Assembly: GCA_963556695.1 (NCBI GenBank)
Contig: CAUWAG010000012.1
Coordinates: 744,001 to 808,000, forward strand
From: Anthostomella pinea
Lineage: Eukaryota > Ascomycota > Sordariomycetes > Xylariales > Xylariaceae
DNA: 64,000 nucleotides
Reading direction: 5' to 3'
In this document: one piece after another, positions 23,076 through 34,123 of the stretch
How positions within the stretch are numbered: the first letter of the stretch is position 1
Layout of the letters: every line of letters starts with the position of its first letter
Notes under the pieces: model-generated
What the model was told of the DNA's origin: nothing
The model's input: the letters and a program-made list of their open reading frames with translations, nothing else
Databases searched by the model: none
Program-made: the position numbers and the translations under genes

Positions 23076-23394
23076 GAAGCAAACCGTACATCAGGCAATG
23101 TATTGTCCAGGGAACGGTACTAACTAGTACCAGAGGCAGTAGTCGTGGGAAATGCATACAAGATCAAAAGATCGAGAGATGGAGGTGGTGGGGTACTTGG
23201 TAAGCTGACTATGATCAAGTTTGATCCCGAACAGAACAAGACCTGTGAAAAGAGGTGGTTAGCTTCTGAGGGAGACGACGGGTATGGAAGTAAAAATGAC
23301 CTGCTGATTTAAAAGGTAGTCAAGATAATATGTAGTTTTTGCAGCTATGTCAGCTGAAAGAATCATTCTTTTAAGCCTCTACATAGAATCCGAC

Positions 23395-23490
23395 GATTCG
23401 GATGACTCACAAACAGACCACAGGCCAAGGTAGGCTTTGGGCCTATAGATGCGGGTACCCATGATCTCACGGCTTCTATAGGCCTCCAAG
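23395..23490 (+). repeat. Repeat shared with 32943-33045
   Basis: GGATGACTCA, then GTAGGCTTTGGGCCTAT and GGCTTCTATAGGCCTCCAAG are matched at 32945-33040. It probably represents a MITE-like family member lacking its left end. Confidence 0.65.
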
Positions 23491-23614
23491 AGGGGGGAGG
23501 GGGTTAGTGCCTGTCTTGCTACTATTGTTAACGATTCAACCTTAGGGGCCATCGCCTTGTCTTACATGCTCTGGTTCTTACGGGCGAACCGTAAGGCAAC
23601 TCAAGTGATGACTG

Positions 23615-23900
23615 AGAATGATTGGCCATCAATGTTACGGGGCGTTTCCCATGCATGTGTGCGCCACGTCACTGCCTCTTGACCTATCCTTTATAGCCCC
23701 TCGAGAGCATCGAAGACATGCCATCGGACGAGGCATCTATGGCCGGTTTGGAAACCTGCGAGGGCGCTTTCAGGATGACTCATGGACATTCAAGAAGCCC
23801 GCAGAGACTGTTGACCTATGGATACAGACATCTTTTGGATCCCCCGGTTTCGTACAGGGGGTCGCTGTCGGCCTTACAGACATTGGTAACCAATCATTCT
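23615..23900 (+). mobile_element. MITE-like element, most complete copy
   Basis: 286 bp bounded by AGAATGATTGG and its exact inverse CCAATCATTCT. Internal modules (CCATGCATGTGTGC, GACGAGGCATCTATGG, GGATGACTCATGGACATTC, GATACAGACATC) recur singly at 10600, 13940, 28160, 31480, 37520 and 41750. No clear target-site duplication is seen. No coding capacity, so it is non-autonomous if mobile. Confidence 0.72.
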
Positions 23901-23904
23901 AACG

Positions 23905-24956
23905 AATATCTGCGACAAGTGATTCGGCAGCCGTTAAAAATCAGGGGTCAGGGCCCACTATATCTTACCGGCGCTTCTTGCGATGACCTCTGTGTTTGGG
24001 GCAAGCATACAAGACAACAAGTCCTTTCAAGAACGAAATGCAGGCTCAGGCCGTAAGTCGATCATCTTCCCGGGGGGGAGGGGGGGCCTATCTTGACCAA
24101 TGGTGCCTGAGGTCCAGTTTATTCTCGTGATCATTTCCTACTCATGGAACCAGTCTGTTTCATAAAGCTTCTTTAGAACATCTGAAGCTGGTTCCAAGGA
24201 AGACATATTTGAGATTCACGGCAGTTCCGGCTCATGATCCCGTTACCGCCCGCCGTCCACTTCCTCTCCACGGTCAAATTTCTGCACACGACCCAGTTTC
24301 GGCTCTTGATCCAGTTGCTCATGAGTTGACACAGCCGCCCTTGCCTAAGGGAATTTACACCCGACGCTAGCCGCATGAACAACTCAGTGACGGGGCATGC
24401 AGCATGGCCACATCCACAGGGAGTAATTCTCTCCTGAGTTGGGATTTCAAACGCTGGTTTTGGCAGCCAAATGACATAGAGACGGGTTCTTTTCCAATGC
24501 GTAGTAGCTCCGTAAATACCTTCTTGCCTTGCTTGTTCTTCAAGTGTCTGCTGCGGAATCAGCAATTATAGACCATTATAGCGGTCAAGTGAGTGGGACG
24601 CTGCAGATGGATGAGTGTGAGGACTTAACTCGGATAAGGGACCCTCCAGTAAAAGTCACGGCTTCCAAAGTACCCTCCCTCCATTATGCTGCCCTATATG
24701 CAGGTCTCATGCTGACGGTGCTTCGATCTTGATTAGCAGCATTACCTGGCGACTCTGAAAGCAATAAGAGTCTTGCGAGCCCGGTACGCTTGGTGTGCCT
24801 TTACGATATCGTCTGTATAATTTCACTTTTCACGGTTGAATACCTATGAACCACTTGGCAAGATGATGACCCCAACTCGCAAATACTTCGATACGGAGGG
24901 CCCTGCCCCGGACAACAAAACCAACATCAGAGGCGGCGAAACAGGCTGCGGTCTCT
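23905..24956. other. Non-coding, no clear feature
   Basis: Contains a short G-run at 24070-24086, degenerate CTCATGATCC/CACGACCCAGT words at 24225-24330 and short ORFs without domains. Confidence 0.4.
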
Positions 24957-25030
24957 GTGGCTGCCTTCGGGTTTGGTGGGGTAGAATTTTTAAATGATTA
25001 TTTCTCTCAAAAACAGGTATGCATAGCTCA

Positions 25031-25511
25031 TTTACACCTTATTGTCGCAGTTTCCGACACAATAAGAATTCGGCCCGAGGCCATCGCTTACGTCTACGAG
25101 CTCAACGTGCCAAGCAATATTCGGAAGCGTTTTTTCGTGGACCTGTTACGGAGAGCTGGCGACGAGGAAGGACCACTGCCATCACAAAAAGTGGACGATA
25201 CCCAACCACCACCGCTGCTTGACGGGCCAGACCCGCTGTGGTCTGTAGAGAGAGTGCTTCGTGCTGGAAAATTCGGAAATCAGAAAAAAGTATTGGTGAA
25301 GTGGACCGAATATATCGAGCCTACATGGGAACCAAGGGAGAATTTGGTGCTTACCGACGCGTTTAAGGCCTTCGTACACAAATACGGAGAAGGCAACGAT
25401 GTTGGCGAGAATTTAGGAGCTTATACAGGCGCTACAGGAAAGAAGAAAAAGAAGAGCGTTTCTTTTTCTCTCGCTGCCGACGGCATTCCGCCTCAGGAAG
25501 AGTGGGAGTGA
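25031..25511 (+). pseudogene. Ty3/Gypsy pol C-terminus with chromodomain
   Basis: After AYVYELNVPSNIRKRFFVDL (the conserved integrase C-terminal strand preceding LLR), a Pro-rich linker leads to a chromodomain: LWSVERVLRAGKFGNQKKVL, VKWTEYIEPTWEPREN. The frame ends at TGA 25509-25511 with a basic KKKKKS segment just before. Integrase core, RT and gag are absent upstream, so this is a 5'-truncated chromovirus. The chromodomain would target integration to marked chromatin. Confidence 0.82.
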
Positions 25512-25512
25512 T

Positions 25513-25680
25513 GTTATGGTACAAGTACATTGTACCTCCACATGTACCTATATATATAGGAGGCCCACCTCTCACCTGAAGCGGCCTGCCTTCTTCCTTC
25601 TTCCTTCTTCATAGATCGTTGAATCTAGCTTTATCTATCCATCAGTCCTGATCAGTTGTACTGCAGGCCTGATCGTCACA
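25513..25680 (+). repeat. Candidate 3' LTR start of the Ty3 element
   Basis: Directly after the pol stop the sequence begins TGTTATGGTACAAG and contains ATATATATAGG and a CTTCTTC run, as expected for an LTR. No second copy exists in the window to prove the boundary. Confidence 0.4.
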
Positions 25681-26104
25681 CCTGAGACCTGCAGCAGTGT
25701 GGAAGTCCAGACGGCACCACCGGCAACAATGACCTCTCGGCTAGCCGTGATGGTGCTGGCGCTCGCGGTCAGTGTGAGGGTGATGATGATGGAACCCTTG
25801 AGAATAGAGAGTCTGTCAAAAGAAAATGCCAGATCCAAAAGAGGAGCAGTCTTGTGGCTTTGAGTTGAGAACTGCTACGTCGCCCTTCGTAGTTTTCAAC
25901 CTCAGCCAGTAATGATGAATTCCTTGTCTGAATGATTTGCGAGAGTTTATGCATCACACCCCACCATCCTCCATGTTTGTATCCATCTTGCTGACATCAA
26001 TCTCGCTTTGCTACGTACACCTGCACCCTGGAAGGAACTGGATCATAAGCTGAAATCGAACAAGAACTTCTAGAAAATTGTGAGCTTGTTTATCCCCCTG
26101 TAAT
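25681..26104. other. Non-coding, no clear feature
   Basis: No domain-bearing ORF, RNA or repeat recognised. Confidence 0.4.
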
Positions 26105-26265
26105 TCAGGCAAAGATTACCGAGAGAGCCATTTTTGGCCACGGGTCTTGCTCAGGTCGAGTTCTGGAGTAGATGTCACCTGCGGTTCTGGATGCCTGAGA
26201 GCTGATTTTGGCCATGCCTGGGATTCGTCTTCAGAAAGCTTCATAAATGGCTGTCTAGTATGCTT
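26105..26265 (+). repeat. Dispersed repeat shared with 10905-11075
   Basis: GCAAAGATTACCGAGAGAG through GGCTGTCTAGTA aligns with the copy near 10910. Structure and origin are unknown. Confidence 0.6.
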
Positions 26266-26484
26266 CCAACCGATATCGACGTCGCCAGAGGGATGTGGAC
26301 ATTGATCCACCCTTATAATCACATGACCACGCAAAAAATGAAAAAGAAAGCCCCCGGACTTGTTCAATTGGGCTGGCTAGTACTCATATGTCCGGCAATG
26401 GGGGAAGTGACGGATGGATTTAAAACGTTAGGCGCGCCCAGTTTTAGAAGGCATGCGTAAGTTTTACTATATGTTACAGTTGGT

Positions 26485-26826
26485 TGTTACGAACCAACGA
26501 AACGTACAGGAGACAAGGCCCGGTGGCAGGCCCAACAAGAGAGACAGGAACGGAAGAAGCCAGGAGGACACACGGACCACAACCGAGAACACAGATCACG
26601 TGATCTAGGCATCACCTGACGGATATGTTGGACCGTACATATCCAACATATCCACCTCATCATTGACGGAGAGATTGGATATATAAGGATGGACATTTCC
26701 TAGCCAGACAGATAGACAGTCTCTACCTCAGTGATCAATCTAAGCATCTTAGCCAACCCTAAGGTGGGAGAAATCTCTTGACGACTCGACTATTCAGTGA
26801 ACCCCGGTTCAGGCCAAGACCCAACA
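26485..26826 (+). mobile_element. Candidate solo LTR
   Basis: TGTTACGAACC...GACCCAACA spans 342 bp with a TATATAAGG box near 26675 and an AGTCTCTACCTCAG region suggesting a transcription start, typical of fungal Ty3 LTRs. Flanking 5-mers (TTGGT and TCTGA) do not match, so ends or history are uncertain. Confidence 0.45.
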
Positions 26827-27454
26827 TCTGAGTGTATTCGTCTGTTTGCCTCGTAATGTGCATCTTGCACTTCTTGAGACCGGCCTAGCAACGGCAGCGG
26901 AGCTCTTTTCGGCGGTCTTGAGATAATGCCATTCAAAAAAGACGCCGATCTTCGCCTATACGCTTGTTGGAAACTAGGGCCGGTACGATGAAGACGATAT
27001 GAGTGGGTTGATGTGCTTACTCATAGCTTAGGTGTTCGGTCATTCTAACAATTATCTTCTGAGCCTCCATGCGTTAGACGTGTCAGTCGTTGTTACTGCC
27101 ACGATAATGGCCCTGGGCGGCCTTAAAAATAAATCGCAAGGGGTGGCATGATGTATACCACACACTTTTATAAGCAGACCTGACGAACCTGGCGTCGATG
27201 GTATCTTGCCCCACAGCAATTACATGGGGAATTTGGCGGCGCCCACGAGAACACCTATCACTTATAAGCATCAACTGCATATGGAATAATCCTGAATATC
27301 TCTATGTTATGGGTCACTCCTTATCCTTCCACAAGGATCTGACACGACAAGCAGGCAGAGACCATCTGCAAGTAATCATCAAGGGGTTACATCCTCCTTG
27401 TTACCATAACCGTACGATTCATCATGGCATCGGTTTCTTGCAAGTTACCACATC
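26827..27454. other. Non-coding, no clear feature
   Basis: Short ORFs only (for example 27198-27503) without recognisable domains. Confidence 0.4.
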
Positions 27455-27960
27455 ACGGAAATTCCTAGAATCTTTCAGATTTCAGTCGTCTGCACGGCAC
27501 TAGCTATTGAGAGCTCGATCACTGTTTTAAGCTTGATAACCACCTTTAGGCTACTCAGACATATATCCCAACAGTCCCCTTTGCCGGTGAGAAATCTGCA
27601 TAGGCGCCCGTGCGCAATTTTTGTTGCTTCAACCGCAACATTAAGCACGACACTTATGGTTTCGTTTGCAAGCCTATCGTGCCTGAAGAGCGGATATTGG
27701 TCAGTTTAGTTTTTCGGGACCGCAATTCACTGCAGCATTATACGTGAAGTAAGTAGAACCCTCGACTCTCAGTCATGCTCTAGAGGGGACTGACACCAGA
27801 AGACGCTACTGGCAGTAGGGAACTGGAGACACGGCCAGAGACCGTTCTCCCCTCTTCCCCTACTTTGACTTTTAGGCATTACATGCTCGTCCTTTAGCAT
27901 TGGGACAGGAGTCGAACCATGGCATCCGTCCGTATGGCATGTTCCGGGATATATGGTGGC
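27455..27960 (+). pseudogene. Decayed copy of the 16044-16927 membrane protein gene
   Basis: Frame fragments read QISVVCTALAIESS, VLSLITTFRLLRHIS and SFASLSCLKSGYW, matching the first exon of the gene at 16044-16927. The intron-exon joint IIREV-SR with GTAAGTAG is kept. An in-frame stop follows SGYWSV, and exon 2 is interrupted (stop after RPFSPLPLL) and diverges after IGTG. Orientation is opposite to the intact gene. Confidence 0.8.
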
Positions 27961-28109
27961 TTAAAAGCGCGACGAGGCTGGCTCGCCACTCGGCACCGGG
28001 AGAGCATGACTTTTGGCCTGTACATACGGTCATCTGGGCTCCGCGACAATTAGATATCCCTGGAGGCAGATGGCTATTGTGATATTTGATGGCCAATAAT
28101 TCCCAGTCG

Positions 28110-28330
28110 CCTCTGGAGTTGCCTTACGGTTTACCTGTAGTAGCCAGAGCATATAACAGAATGATTGGTTGACAATGGCAGTCAGACAGGCACCAAAACC
28201 CACCGGAGGACATGTACGTAAATGAGTGGTCACGGATAGCTCATAGCCAGCCTCACTTAATTCCATGCATGTGTATCACACCACATCACTATCTCTGGCA
28301 AAATTCTTCATAGCCTCTCGACAATGCCTC
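28110..28330 (+). repeat. MITE-like copy
   Basis: AGAATGATTGGTTGACAATG starts near 28157 and is followed by the modules ACGTAAATGAGTGGTCACG and CCATGCATGTGTATCACACC. The right terminal repeat is missing; it ends near 28335. Confidence 0.65.
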
Positions 28331-28359
28331 CCATGATTGAATGATTGATTGATTTTGTT

Positions 28360-28426
28360 CATCGTGGGTGCAGTCCCTCAACAGGGCAAACCACGCCTCC
28401 CAGAGCCATTGCATCGCAAGGTTGTA
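28360..28426 (-). repeat. LINE or SINE 3'-end fragment
   Basis: On the minus strand CTACAACCTTGCGATGCAAT, GGGAGGCGTGGTTTGCCC and then an AATCAATCAATC tail match the shared LINE/SINE 3' terminus (compare 35745-35845 and 57940-58036). Only about 65 bp are present. Confidence 0.75.
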
Positions 28427-28695
28427 GCTCATTCAACCAAAACGGACGTGGACCTAACAGGAGGAGAGCAACAAAGAGGAAGCTCACTGACGATCAAGAG
28501 CCTTCCGAAAGACAAAACCCGAAGAGGGTGAGGTTTGTTGGTCATCAAGAACCGTGGTCAGCCAGCACGAGGGCTCGATCAAAAGCCAGAACAGCGCTGC
28601 AGTCAGCCCCAGTACGGCAATGGATCGAGGAGCAACTAAAGGTTGCCGGCTGTACTTACCAAGCTGACGCCCAGGCAATGTTGCAGCCAGCTTGA
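28427..28695 (+). other. Basic ORF fragment of unknown origin
   Basis: Directly following the LINE end the frame reads SSFNQNGRGPNRRRATKRK, then EPSERQNPKRVRFVG, to a stop at 28695. The composition resembles a nuclear-localisation-rich segment of a fungal protein. The start lies inside the LINE fragment, so it is a truncated gene remnant or chance. Confidence 0.35.
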
Positions 28696-28781
28696 TTGTA
28701 GCTGGGTCATAGGGAAATTCTCCCAACTTTGTACAGAGTCTGGTCGGAGGGCGTGTTTGGGCTGCTTGATGGGCTGTTTGA

Positions 28782-29303
28782 TCAGCATTGCTGAGAGGCA
28801 AGGTCGATGTTCAAGCCGGGAGAGGTTGGGATCGGTGTTGGGGCATAGCAGTTTGGTGTTGGGGGGCTTACATGCTCGATGACCGCGGAGCTGGCATATG
28901 CGCGACTCTCTGCTCTGTTTGGTTGTTCAAGGGGCCGCGGAACTGCGTAATGTGTGTGAATGGAGACTGTCCCGTGATGCTCGAAATATGGCTCTAGACA
29001 GCGGCTGATGCATTCATCGGCCTTCACAGCCATCCCCAGAACGTTGGGAACCACGCAGCCAGTCAATGGCGCTCGATACCAAGCGGTCCCGGGCCTGAAG
29101 GGAGCTGCGAAGAAGGCGATGCGGACTAGAGTATTGTCTGTCGGATCTCCATTAGGCTTTCCCGGTGCTATGAGCGGTGGTTCGAGCTTCATGTGAAGCG
29201 GGAGTAGACAGCGCAAGAGTGCTGATATAGTGCTCGCGCTTCCGCCTGCGTTCTGCATCCGTAAGAGCGTCCATATACCCTGGCTGCTCAGTCGTCCCAT
29301 CAT
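28782..29303 (-). CDS. Hypothetical protein
   Basis: 173-residue frame with a plausible N-terminal helical motif (GIWTLLRMQNAGGSASTISA) that resembles a helix-turn-helix start. The rest is Pro/Ala-rich without recognisable domains. It lies downstream of the DUF7587-like ORF on the same strand; whether the two belong to one spliced gene could not be settled. Overlapping ORFs on the plus strand look like shadows. Confidence 0.4.
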   Translation of the reverse strand: MMGRLSSQGIWTLLRMQNAGGSASTISALLRCLLPLHMKLEPPLIAPGKPNGDPTDNTLVRIAFFAAPFRPGTAWYRAPLTGCVVPNVLGMAVKADECISRCLEPYFEHHGTVSIHTHYAVPRPLEQPNRAESRAYASSAVIEHVSPPTPNCYAPTPIPTSPGLNIDLASQQC

Positions 29304-29436
29304 GGATACACCAGATGTTGGTATGACTTAAGGGGTGGTGGACGTTCTGATATTCGATTGGTGCACGAGGAAGGAAAGAAATCAGGTCCTAACCTTCCGT
29401 GCGACAGGATCCTTCATAAGGGATCCTGGTGGCTGA

Positions 29437-30060
29437 CTAATCCCGACGTACGGCCAACATATTGACGTTCCAACACCAGGCCTCCTTTACCCTTTGTTCC
29501 AAGATCCCGTCGTAGACCCCAGTTCTGATATACGTCTCGTCAAGAAGCGACCAATCTGACAGCAGTATGTCTCGGGGCACTGTGGCCAAGTGGATGTTGC
29601 ATTTCTGGAAGCCAAGGGTTGCTGGAATGATGGCAACAATCGCCCTTTCATCAATGCCGCCATAATAGAGGGACTCTGCTTGGTAGACGTTCAAGTTTTG
29701 CAGTCCATAATGAAGTGCGAATGAGGCGGCATTGATTGAGGGAGAATGCATCTCCATGTCGACGACCACGATATAGATGCTCCTGGCGTTCCTGCTGTTC
29801 CGGTAATATTCTGCTCGGCGAATGGCTGCATCCCAGTCGACGTGAACAGATACCCAGGGTGAGTAGCACCTCCGCCATGTGAGATGACGAATGAGTGAAG
29901 CATCATCTGCCTGGCCATCAGGGTAGCGGGCGAGAAGTCCGGCGTAGTTCGGTTTGGATCCGTCTTCTGCTACGACTCTGAAGCCGATGCCGGTGCGTGT
30001 TGGGATGTACTCATGGCGTCGATTCCAACACTCCCGGCTTGGTAAGACAAACGTGTTCAT
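29437..30060 (-). CDS. DUF7587-like fungal protein
   Basis: 207 residues with a good ATG at 30060. The segments GIGFRVVAEDGSKPNYAGLL, LIRHLTWRRCYSPWVSVHV, YIVVVDMEM and ESLYYGGIDERAIVAIIPA follow the order seen in fungal DUF7587 proteins: a start strand, a row of helices ending W..PW.S, then strands. The function of this family is unknown, and the assignment rests on pattern resemblance only. The frame is clean, with composition unlike the surrounding repeats. Confidence 0.5.
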   Translation of the reverse strand: MNTFVLPSRECWNRRHEYIPTRTGIGFRVVAEDGSKPNYAGLLARYPDGQADDASLIRHLTWRRCYSPWVSVHVDWDAAIRRAEYYRNSRNARSIYIVVVDMEMHSPSINAASFALHYGLQNLNVYQAESLYYGGIDERAIVAIIPATLGFQKCNIHLATVPRDILLSDWSLLDETYIRTGVYDGILEQRVKEAWCWNVNMLAVRRD

Positions 30061-31654
30061 GTTGAAGGCTTAATCTGACTGCGTGAGCCAAGCATGTGTG
30101 CTGTCATAAAGTCCAGACTGTGTAGCGACGCCAGACAGGAGATCGGGATGAAGCTCAAGCTCGGGTGATAAATTATAATAACGCCTTGATAAGTGATAAC
30201 GTCTTGATAACGTTCTGAGCTGGTGCAGGTCATCCCGACACTAGACCTATCGTGGTTAGCTGTATATACAAGTCTTGGCATCTTAATCTTCATGCAACCC
30301 CACCAGCCTGCCACCCACCTGCATCATGCATGGAACTAGCGAAAATGACAGGGGCAGCCGGGCTCTGCTATTGGGCCAGATTGAGGCCGGAGCCTAGGAG
30401 CCTAGGAGCCCGAAGGTTTCGTCGTCATGGGCGCGGTCCGCGGGTCACTACGTGATAGGTGTGTTTCATCCGATGACCCATCGTGACAGGTGGCAATGAA
30501 GGATTGGTTAGGAAGCAGTAACGTGATGCATGGATGAAGTCAATCGCGATCACTCATTTATGCGCTTGCCAAAAGCGTGAAGATGCCAAGCCCAATCTCG
30601 TTGGGGCCAGCGGAAGTAGAGGCTTAGGTACCTGATTCTTCCGTTGAGAACTTAATGGCGGCGGGGTTACTCTGCTGACATGTAGGTTCGCCTCATGGCC
30701 TAACGTGAGTAGAGCCCATGTCCGGCCGGCGAGCGACCTCCCTATTGGTTCATAGAGAAGCAGTCTGTGTCATTGGTTCAACCTACTCGGTCTCTCCACC
30801 TCCTCTTCGTTCTGGTGGTCTGATTCGCTGTCGCTCATGTCCCCAGCACCTCCCTCCTTGCAGTCGTATGGTTGGTTGACACAGTGAGAATCTATCGTGT
30901 CACCAGTACTATCATTATCAGAAACAGGGGTTCAGGTGATTCGGCATCCATAAACGATAGTCCTGGGTGGGCTGAGCCTGGCGTGACGACGCAATTGACT
31001 CCATCATTTCCCAGCCCCTGACAAGAAGCGAGCCGGTCAATTCGCAGCAGCGACTCTCACGCCTCCCCTGTCGATCTTCCTCCCTGGTACATACGCAACC
31101 GAACTTTCAGCGGGGCTGATGGACGTGGGCATTCCGGCAACCTAGGCTACAAGGTATGCTACCAAGGCCCCAACCTCCATCATGGCAGGGTAGCGCATGT
31201 ACCAAACTGTTGATGGCGTTAGCCAATATCGCTGTCGTGCGCATTGCATATTGGCAAGTGATGCGACTTGGCCTCTTAGGCAGAGCGACTCGGGGGCTAG
31301 ACACCAGCCTGCCTGGTTATCTCAAGGGAGATGGACATTTGCTCGGCATGAATACTCCACCTGGGGATATGAAAGAAAGAGGTTGGTTACTGGTAGATGG
31401 ATGGGTGGTTAGGGTACGGCCATGGTGAGATCCGACCGGGACGGGATATCAACAGCACCCCCTGCATGAGCCAGAAAGGCCGTTGACCTATGAATGCAAA
31501 CATCTTGGATACCACAGTTTCAGTCCTGGAAAGTGATTTACGTTATAACGCAAAAGTAAGGCAAGTTCAAAGGCGGCTGAAGATAGTTGGTCATCACTGA
31601 TCGGTGGCATCACGGTAATCTAGGCGGGAGCGATGGCCCCAGCTAGAAAATAGC
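30061..31654. other. Non-coding, repeat debris
   Basis: Contains a MITE-type word ATTGGTTAGGAAGCAGTAACG (about 30503), a GAGCCTAGGAGCCTAGGAGCC triplet repeat (about 30392-30413), and at 31475-31615 the right half of a MITE-like element (TTGACCTATGAATGCAAACA to TTGGTCATCACTG). No convincing gene. Confidence 0.45.
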
Positions 31655-31852
31655 TTGCGTGTCCTATCTGAAAGAAAAATTCCCTTTTACTATCAATTGA
31701 ACTTGCTTGACAATCCTATATCCTCTCCAAGCTCTCTGCAGCCACTACTGTTAAGGTTCATGATGAATGAAGTGGTAGAGACCAACACTCGCCGTCTATC
31801 TTCCTTCGAGCTTCCTCCTGCCTCTTGCAAAGGGCCAAGGCTTCGTGCATTC

Positions 31853-31965
31853 CGCTTAGCCAGACCTTCAAGTCCAGCTAGACCTCCCAATCCAACCATC
31901 AGCAACATCATGACCTTGACCCCATACTCGAGTATTATGATTGATCGTTCAAGCCTGTTCCTACA
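31853..31965 (+). repeat. Single arm of the foldback element family
   Basis: TTAGCCAGACCTTCAAGTCC through ACTCGAGTATTATGATTGAT matches the left arm at 12772-12885 and the copy at 58488-58595. The second arm is absent. Confidence 0.8.
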
Positions 31966-32227
31966 GCTTGCGATTATCACAGCTCTCGGATATCTGTTCA
32001 TGAATTCTATCTGGGCAAGATTGACCATACCCATCGTATTGGGGTTGGCTTCATGTGCTTCTTACGCAATTCCCGTCATAGTTGTCCGGAAGTTGGTGTT
32101 GAACGCCGGAGACGTTGCAAACTGGATTCACTCCGTCCAGGGCGAAAGCATGGGGTATTTAATTGGCAGCCTATGCTCTGCCATTATTACGACTATCTTA
32201 TGCTTAATAGTCGTAGTCGCGCTATAA
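31966..32227 (+). pseudogene. Membrane protein fragment
   Basis: The frame running out of the repeat has hydrophobic segments (LAIITALGYLFMNSIWARLT, IPIVLGLASCASYAIPVIVV, SLCSAIITTILCLIVVVAL) and a stop at 32225. The family is not recognised. The N-terminal part of the open frame is repeat sequence, so only this portion is likely to come from a gene. Confidence 0.4.
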
Positions 32228-32895
32228 GCGTAATCTATGCCCCTTAGATATGGAGCAAGACCATAGGTATGCTGCGAGACACGCGACTTGTCTTTATTTA
32301 AGTCAATACTTGGACCAGATAGGGTAGGACTCAGGTCGTTTTGATCCTCAGTTGGGTTTTTATGTCCTGTTCTTTTCCAATTCCATTCCCTTTCATTACA
32401 TGAACCCAGGAACGGGGACGCGGATGTCGATGCCGACGGGGGAAGTGGAGGGGGAGTTGAGCCGTATAAAAGTGGACCTAGGTTCGATTCCTATCAGCGC
32501 TAGCTGGTGCTTTCGCTTTTGGCTCATCTGGGGGGGGGGGGGGGGCAGTGTTGACGATGACGGCGAGATGGGCGATTAAAGGGAGGATCCGCCGGACGAG
32601 AGGGGTCTGACTGGAAGTTGCTTCAGCTTTGCTAAGGCAATTATTAATTTGTGGACGTGGTATCCAAATCCAGCGCATTATCCGGGATAAGTGTCTTCGA
32701 TAGAGTACACTCAAAGGCTTTAACCCAATCGTATACGTTATTTTTGAGCAGATAAATACATACCTAGTATGACTTTCTAGGTCCTGGATTACTATTTCCA
32801 ATCCCAACACCTCACTTCCACTGGGCCGCGTACGGAAACTCCAGTACTGAGGCGCAAGATGCTATCTCTTCTCATATGCCTCCCCAGTCTCTGTT
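32228..32895. other. Non-coding, with G-run and RNA polymerase III-like B box
   Basis: An uninterrupted G homopolymer lies at about 32530-32546. At 32483-32496 AGGTTCGATTCCTA resembles a tRNA B box, but no cloverleaf could be drawn around it. Confidence 0.4.
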
Positions 32896-32928
32896 TGCGT
32901 GTTTACTGTACAGATCTCCTTGGAAACA
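32896..32928 (+). repeat. Fragment of the chromodomain gene
   Basis: TGCGTGTTTACTGTACAGAT and the next bases match 8719-8751 with a single change. The match spans the 3' end of intron 2 and the start of exon 3, so it is a genomic rather than cDNA-derived fragment. Confidence 0.7.
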
Positions 32929-32942
32929 TGCAATATTACCAT

Positions 32943-33045
32943 TAGGATGACTCAGAAACGGACCACCGGCCAGGGTAGGCTTTGGGTCTATGGACGCGGG
33001 TACCTATTATCTTATGGCTTCTATAGGCCTCTAAGAGGGGGTTGG
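32943..33045 (+). repeat. Repeat shared with 23395-23490
   Basis: GGATGACTCAGAAACGGACC and GGCTTCTATAGGCCTCTAAG align with the copy at 23395. It adjoins the chromodomain-gene fragment. Confidence 0.65.
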
Positions 33046-33145
33046 TGCCTGTATCTTGCTACCCTTGTGAGACAGCTATCAGCGCTTGGTAGCCGGGTAG
33101 TGGCTGCGTTATGCATACAAGGTATTGTATACCTTAGTGACATGA

Positions 33146-33346
33146 TGCGTATCTCTACGATCCAATGGCGAGACCGTCTCTCAGGAGGTCTTTAATGCAA
33201 CATGTTATGGGTTATCCCAACACTGGGGCTCGGCGGAAGCTGCCAGACAGAGTACACGCACCGAAATGTATGGATTAAGCGCAAAGGTCAGGGAGTTGTC
33301 CCGCGAACTCGAAGAACTCCAACAGCAGCAAAAGCTCAATATGTAA
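33146..33346 (+). other. Coiled-coil-like coding remnant
   Basis: One frame reads NGETVSQEVFNATCYGLSQH, then TRTEMYGLSAKVRELSRELE ELQQQQ, ending at TAA. The heptad-like Leu/Glu/Gln pattern suggests a C-terminal coiled coil of a protein whose upstream part is lost (TGA just before 33146). Family unknown. Confidence 0.35.
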
Positions 33347-34123
33347 GCCGGCTATATGAGAGTTCATCACATCCAGAGCTGGGACCAACTCAATCCACTC
33401 CACCATGGCCTTCCGTGACGTTGAATGGATCCAATTACACGAATGAAGCTCGTGATATTGATCAACCAGGGGTCCTCGTGGAATTGTGTGGATTTCGTGG
33501 ATTATATTGACAAGCTATCCAGCTACTCTCGATCGTGATTTGGGTGCCTGCTGTTGGTTTTGTGCCTCTCGTGTGTTAGCTGATAAGTTATTTAAACGAA
33601 GGCATTCATACATACTTATTGCTCATCACCAATAGAATCCATGGTGTTGAGCCATGCTCGTGCCCACCCTGCCAGCTCCTGATCGGTCATCCTCATGACT
33701 TTGTGCTCGTCGTCCTCTTCACCAACAGGGTAAAAAAGGGGGTCTAGGTCCCTAATAATACCAGCACGTAACCATGACCGTAGTACCTGTGCTCTTCAAA
33801 AGGGTCGGAATCTGCCATTTTGCTCCTGGGAAGGCTTCTCACGCCGCCGGAAGCGGTTGCTGGTTACGAATGCAAAGAATGATGTGGTGAAAGTGGCAGG
33901 TGAGGTGCATGTAAAGATTCAGCCCCTAGGATAGGGGCAGGGCAGCCACGTTAAAATGGGACTGTTGAATGGCACGTAGGCTACCGTGGCTAGGGCCCAT
34001 AGCAGACCATCACAACGCTGTTTGACAGCTACAGGCTCAGTACCATCCTTATTCAACGAAATTCACAAAAGCCAATCCACGACAGCTCGGAATTGAATTG
34101 ATTATTAATCCAACTCTAGCCCC
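33347..34123. other. Non-coding, with a segment shared with the zinc-finger locus
   Basis: 33973-34032 (CACGTAGGCTACCGTGGCTA, CCATCACAACGCT, TTTGACAGCTA) matches 43105-43195 at the 3' end of the zinc-finger pseudogene. Otherwise nothing was recognised. Confidence 0.5.

Noticed and set aside
26485..26826. Solo LTR with a confirmed target duplication
   Set aside because: The flanking 5-mers differ, so it is kept only as a candidate LTR and not counted as a dated insertion.
32483..32496. B-box-like AGGTTCGATTCC
   Set aside because: No matching acceptor or D arm was found around it.
32530..32546. G-run as a functional G-quadruplex
   Set aside because: An uninterrupted homopolymer with no repeat elsewhere; sequencing or slippage is a simpler explanation.
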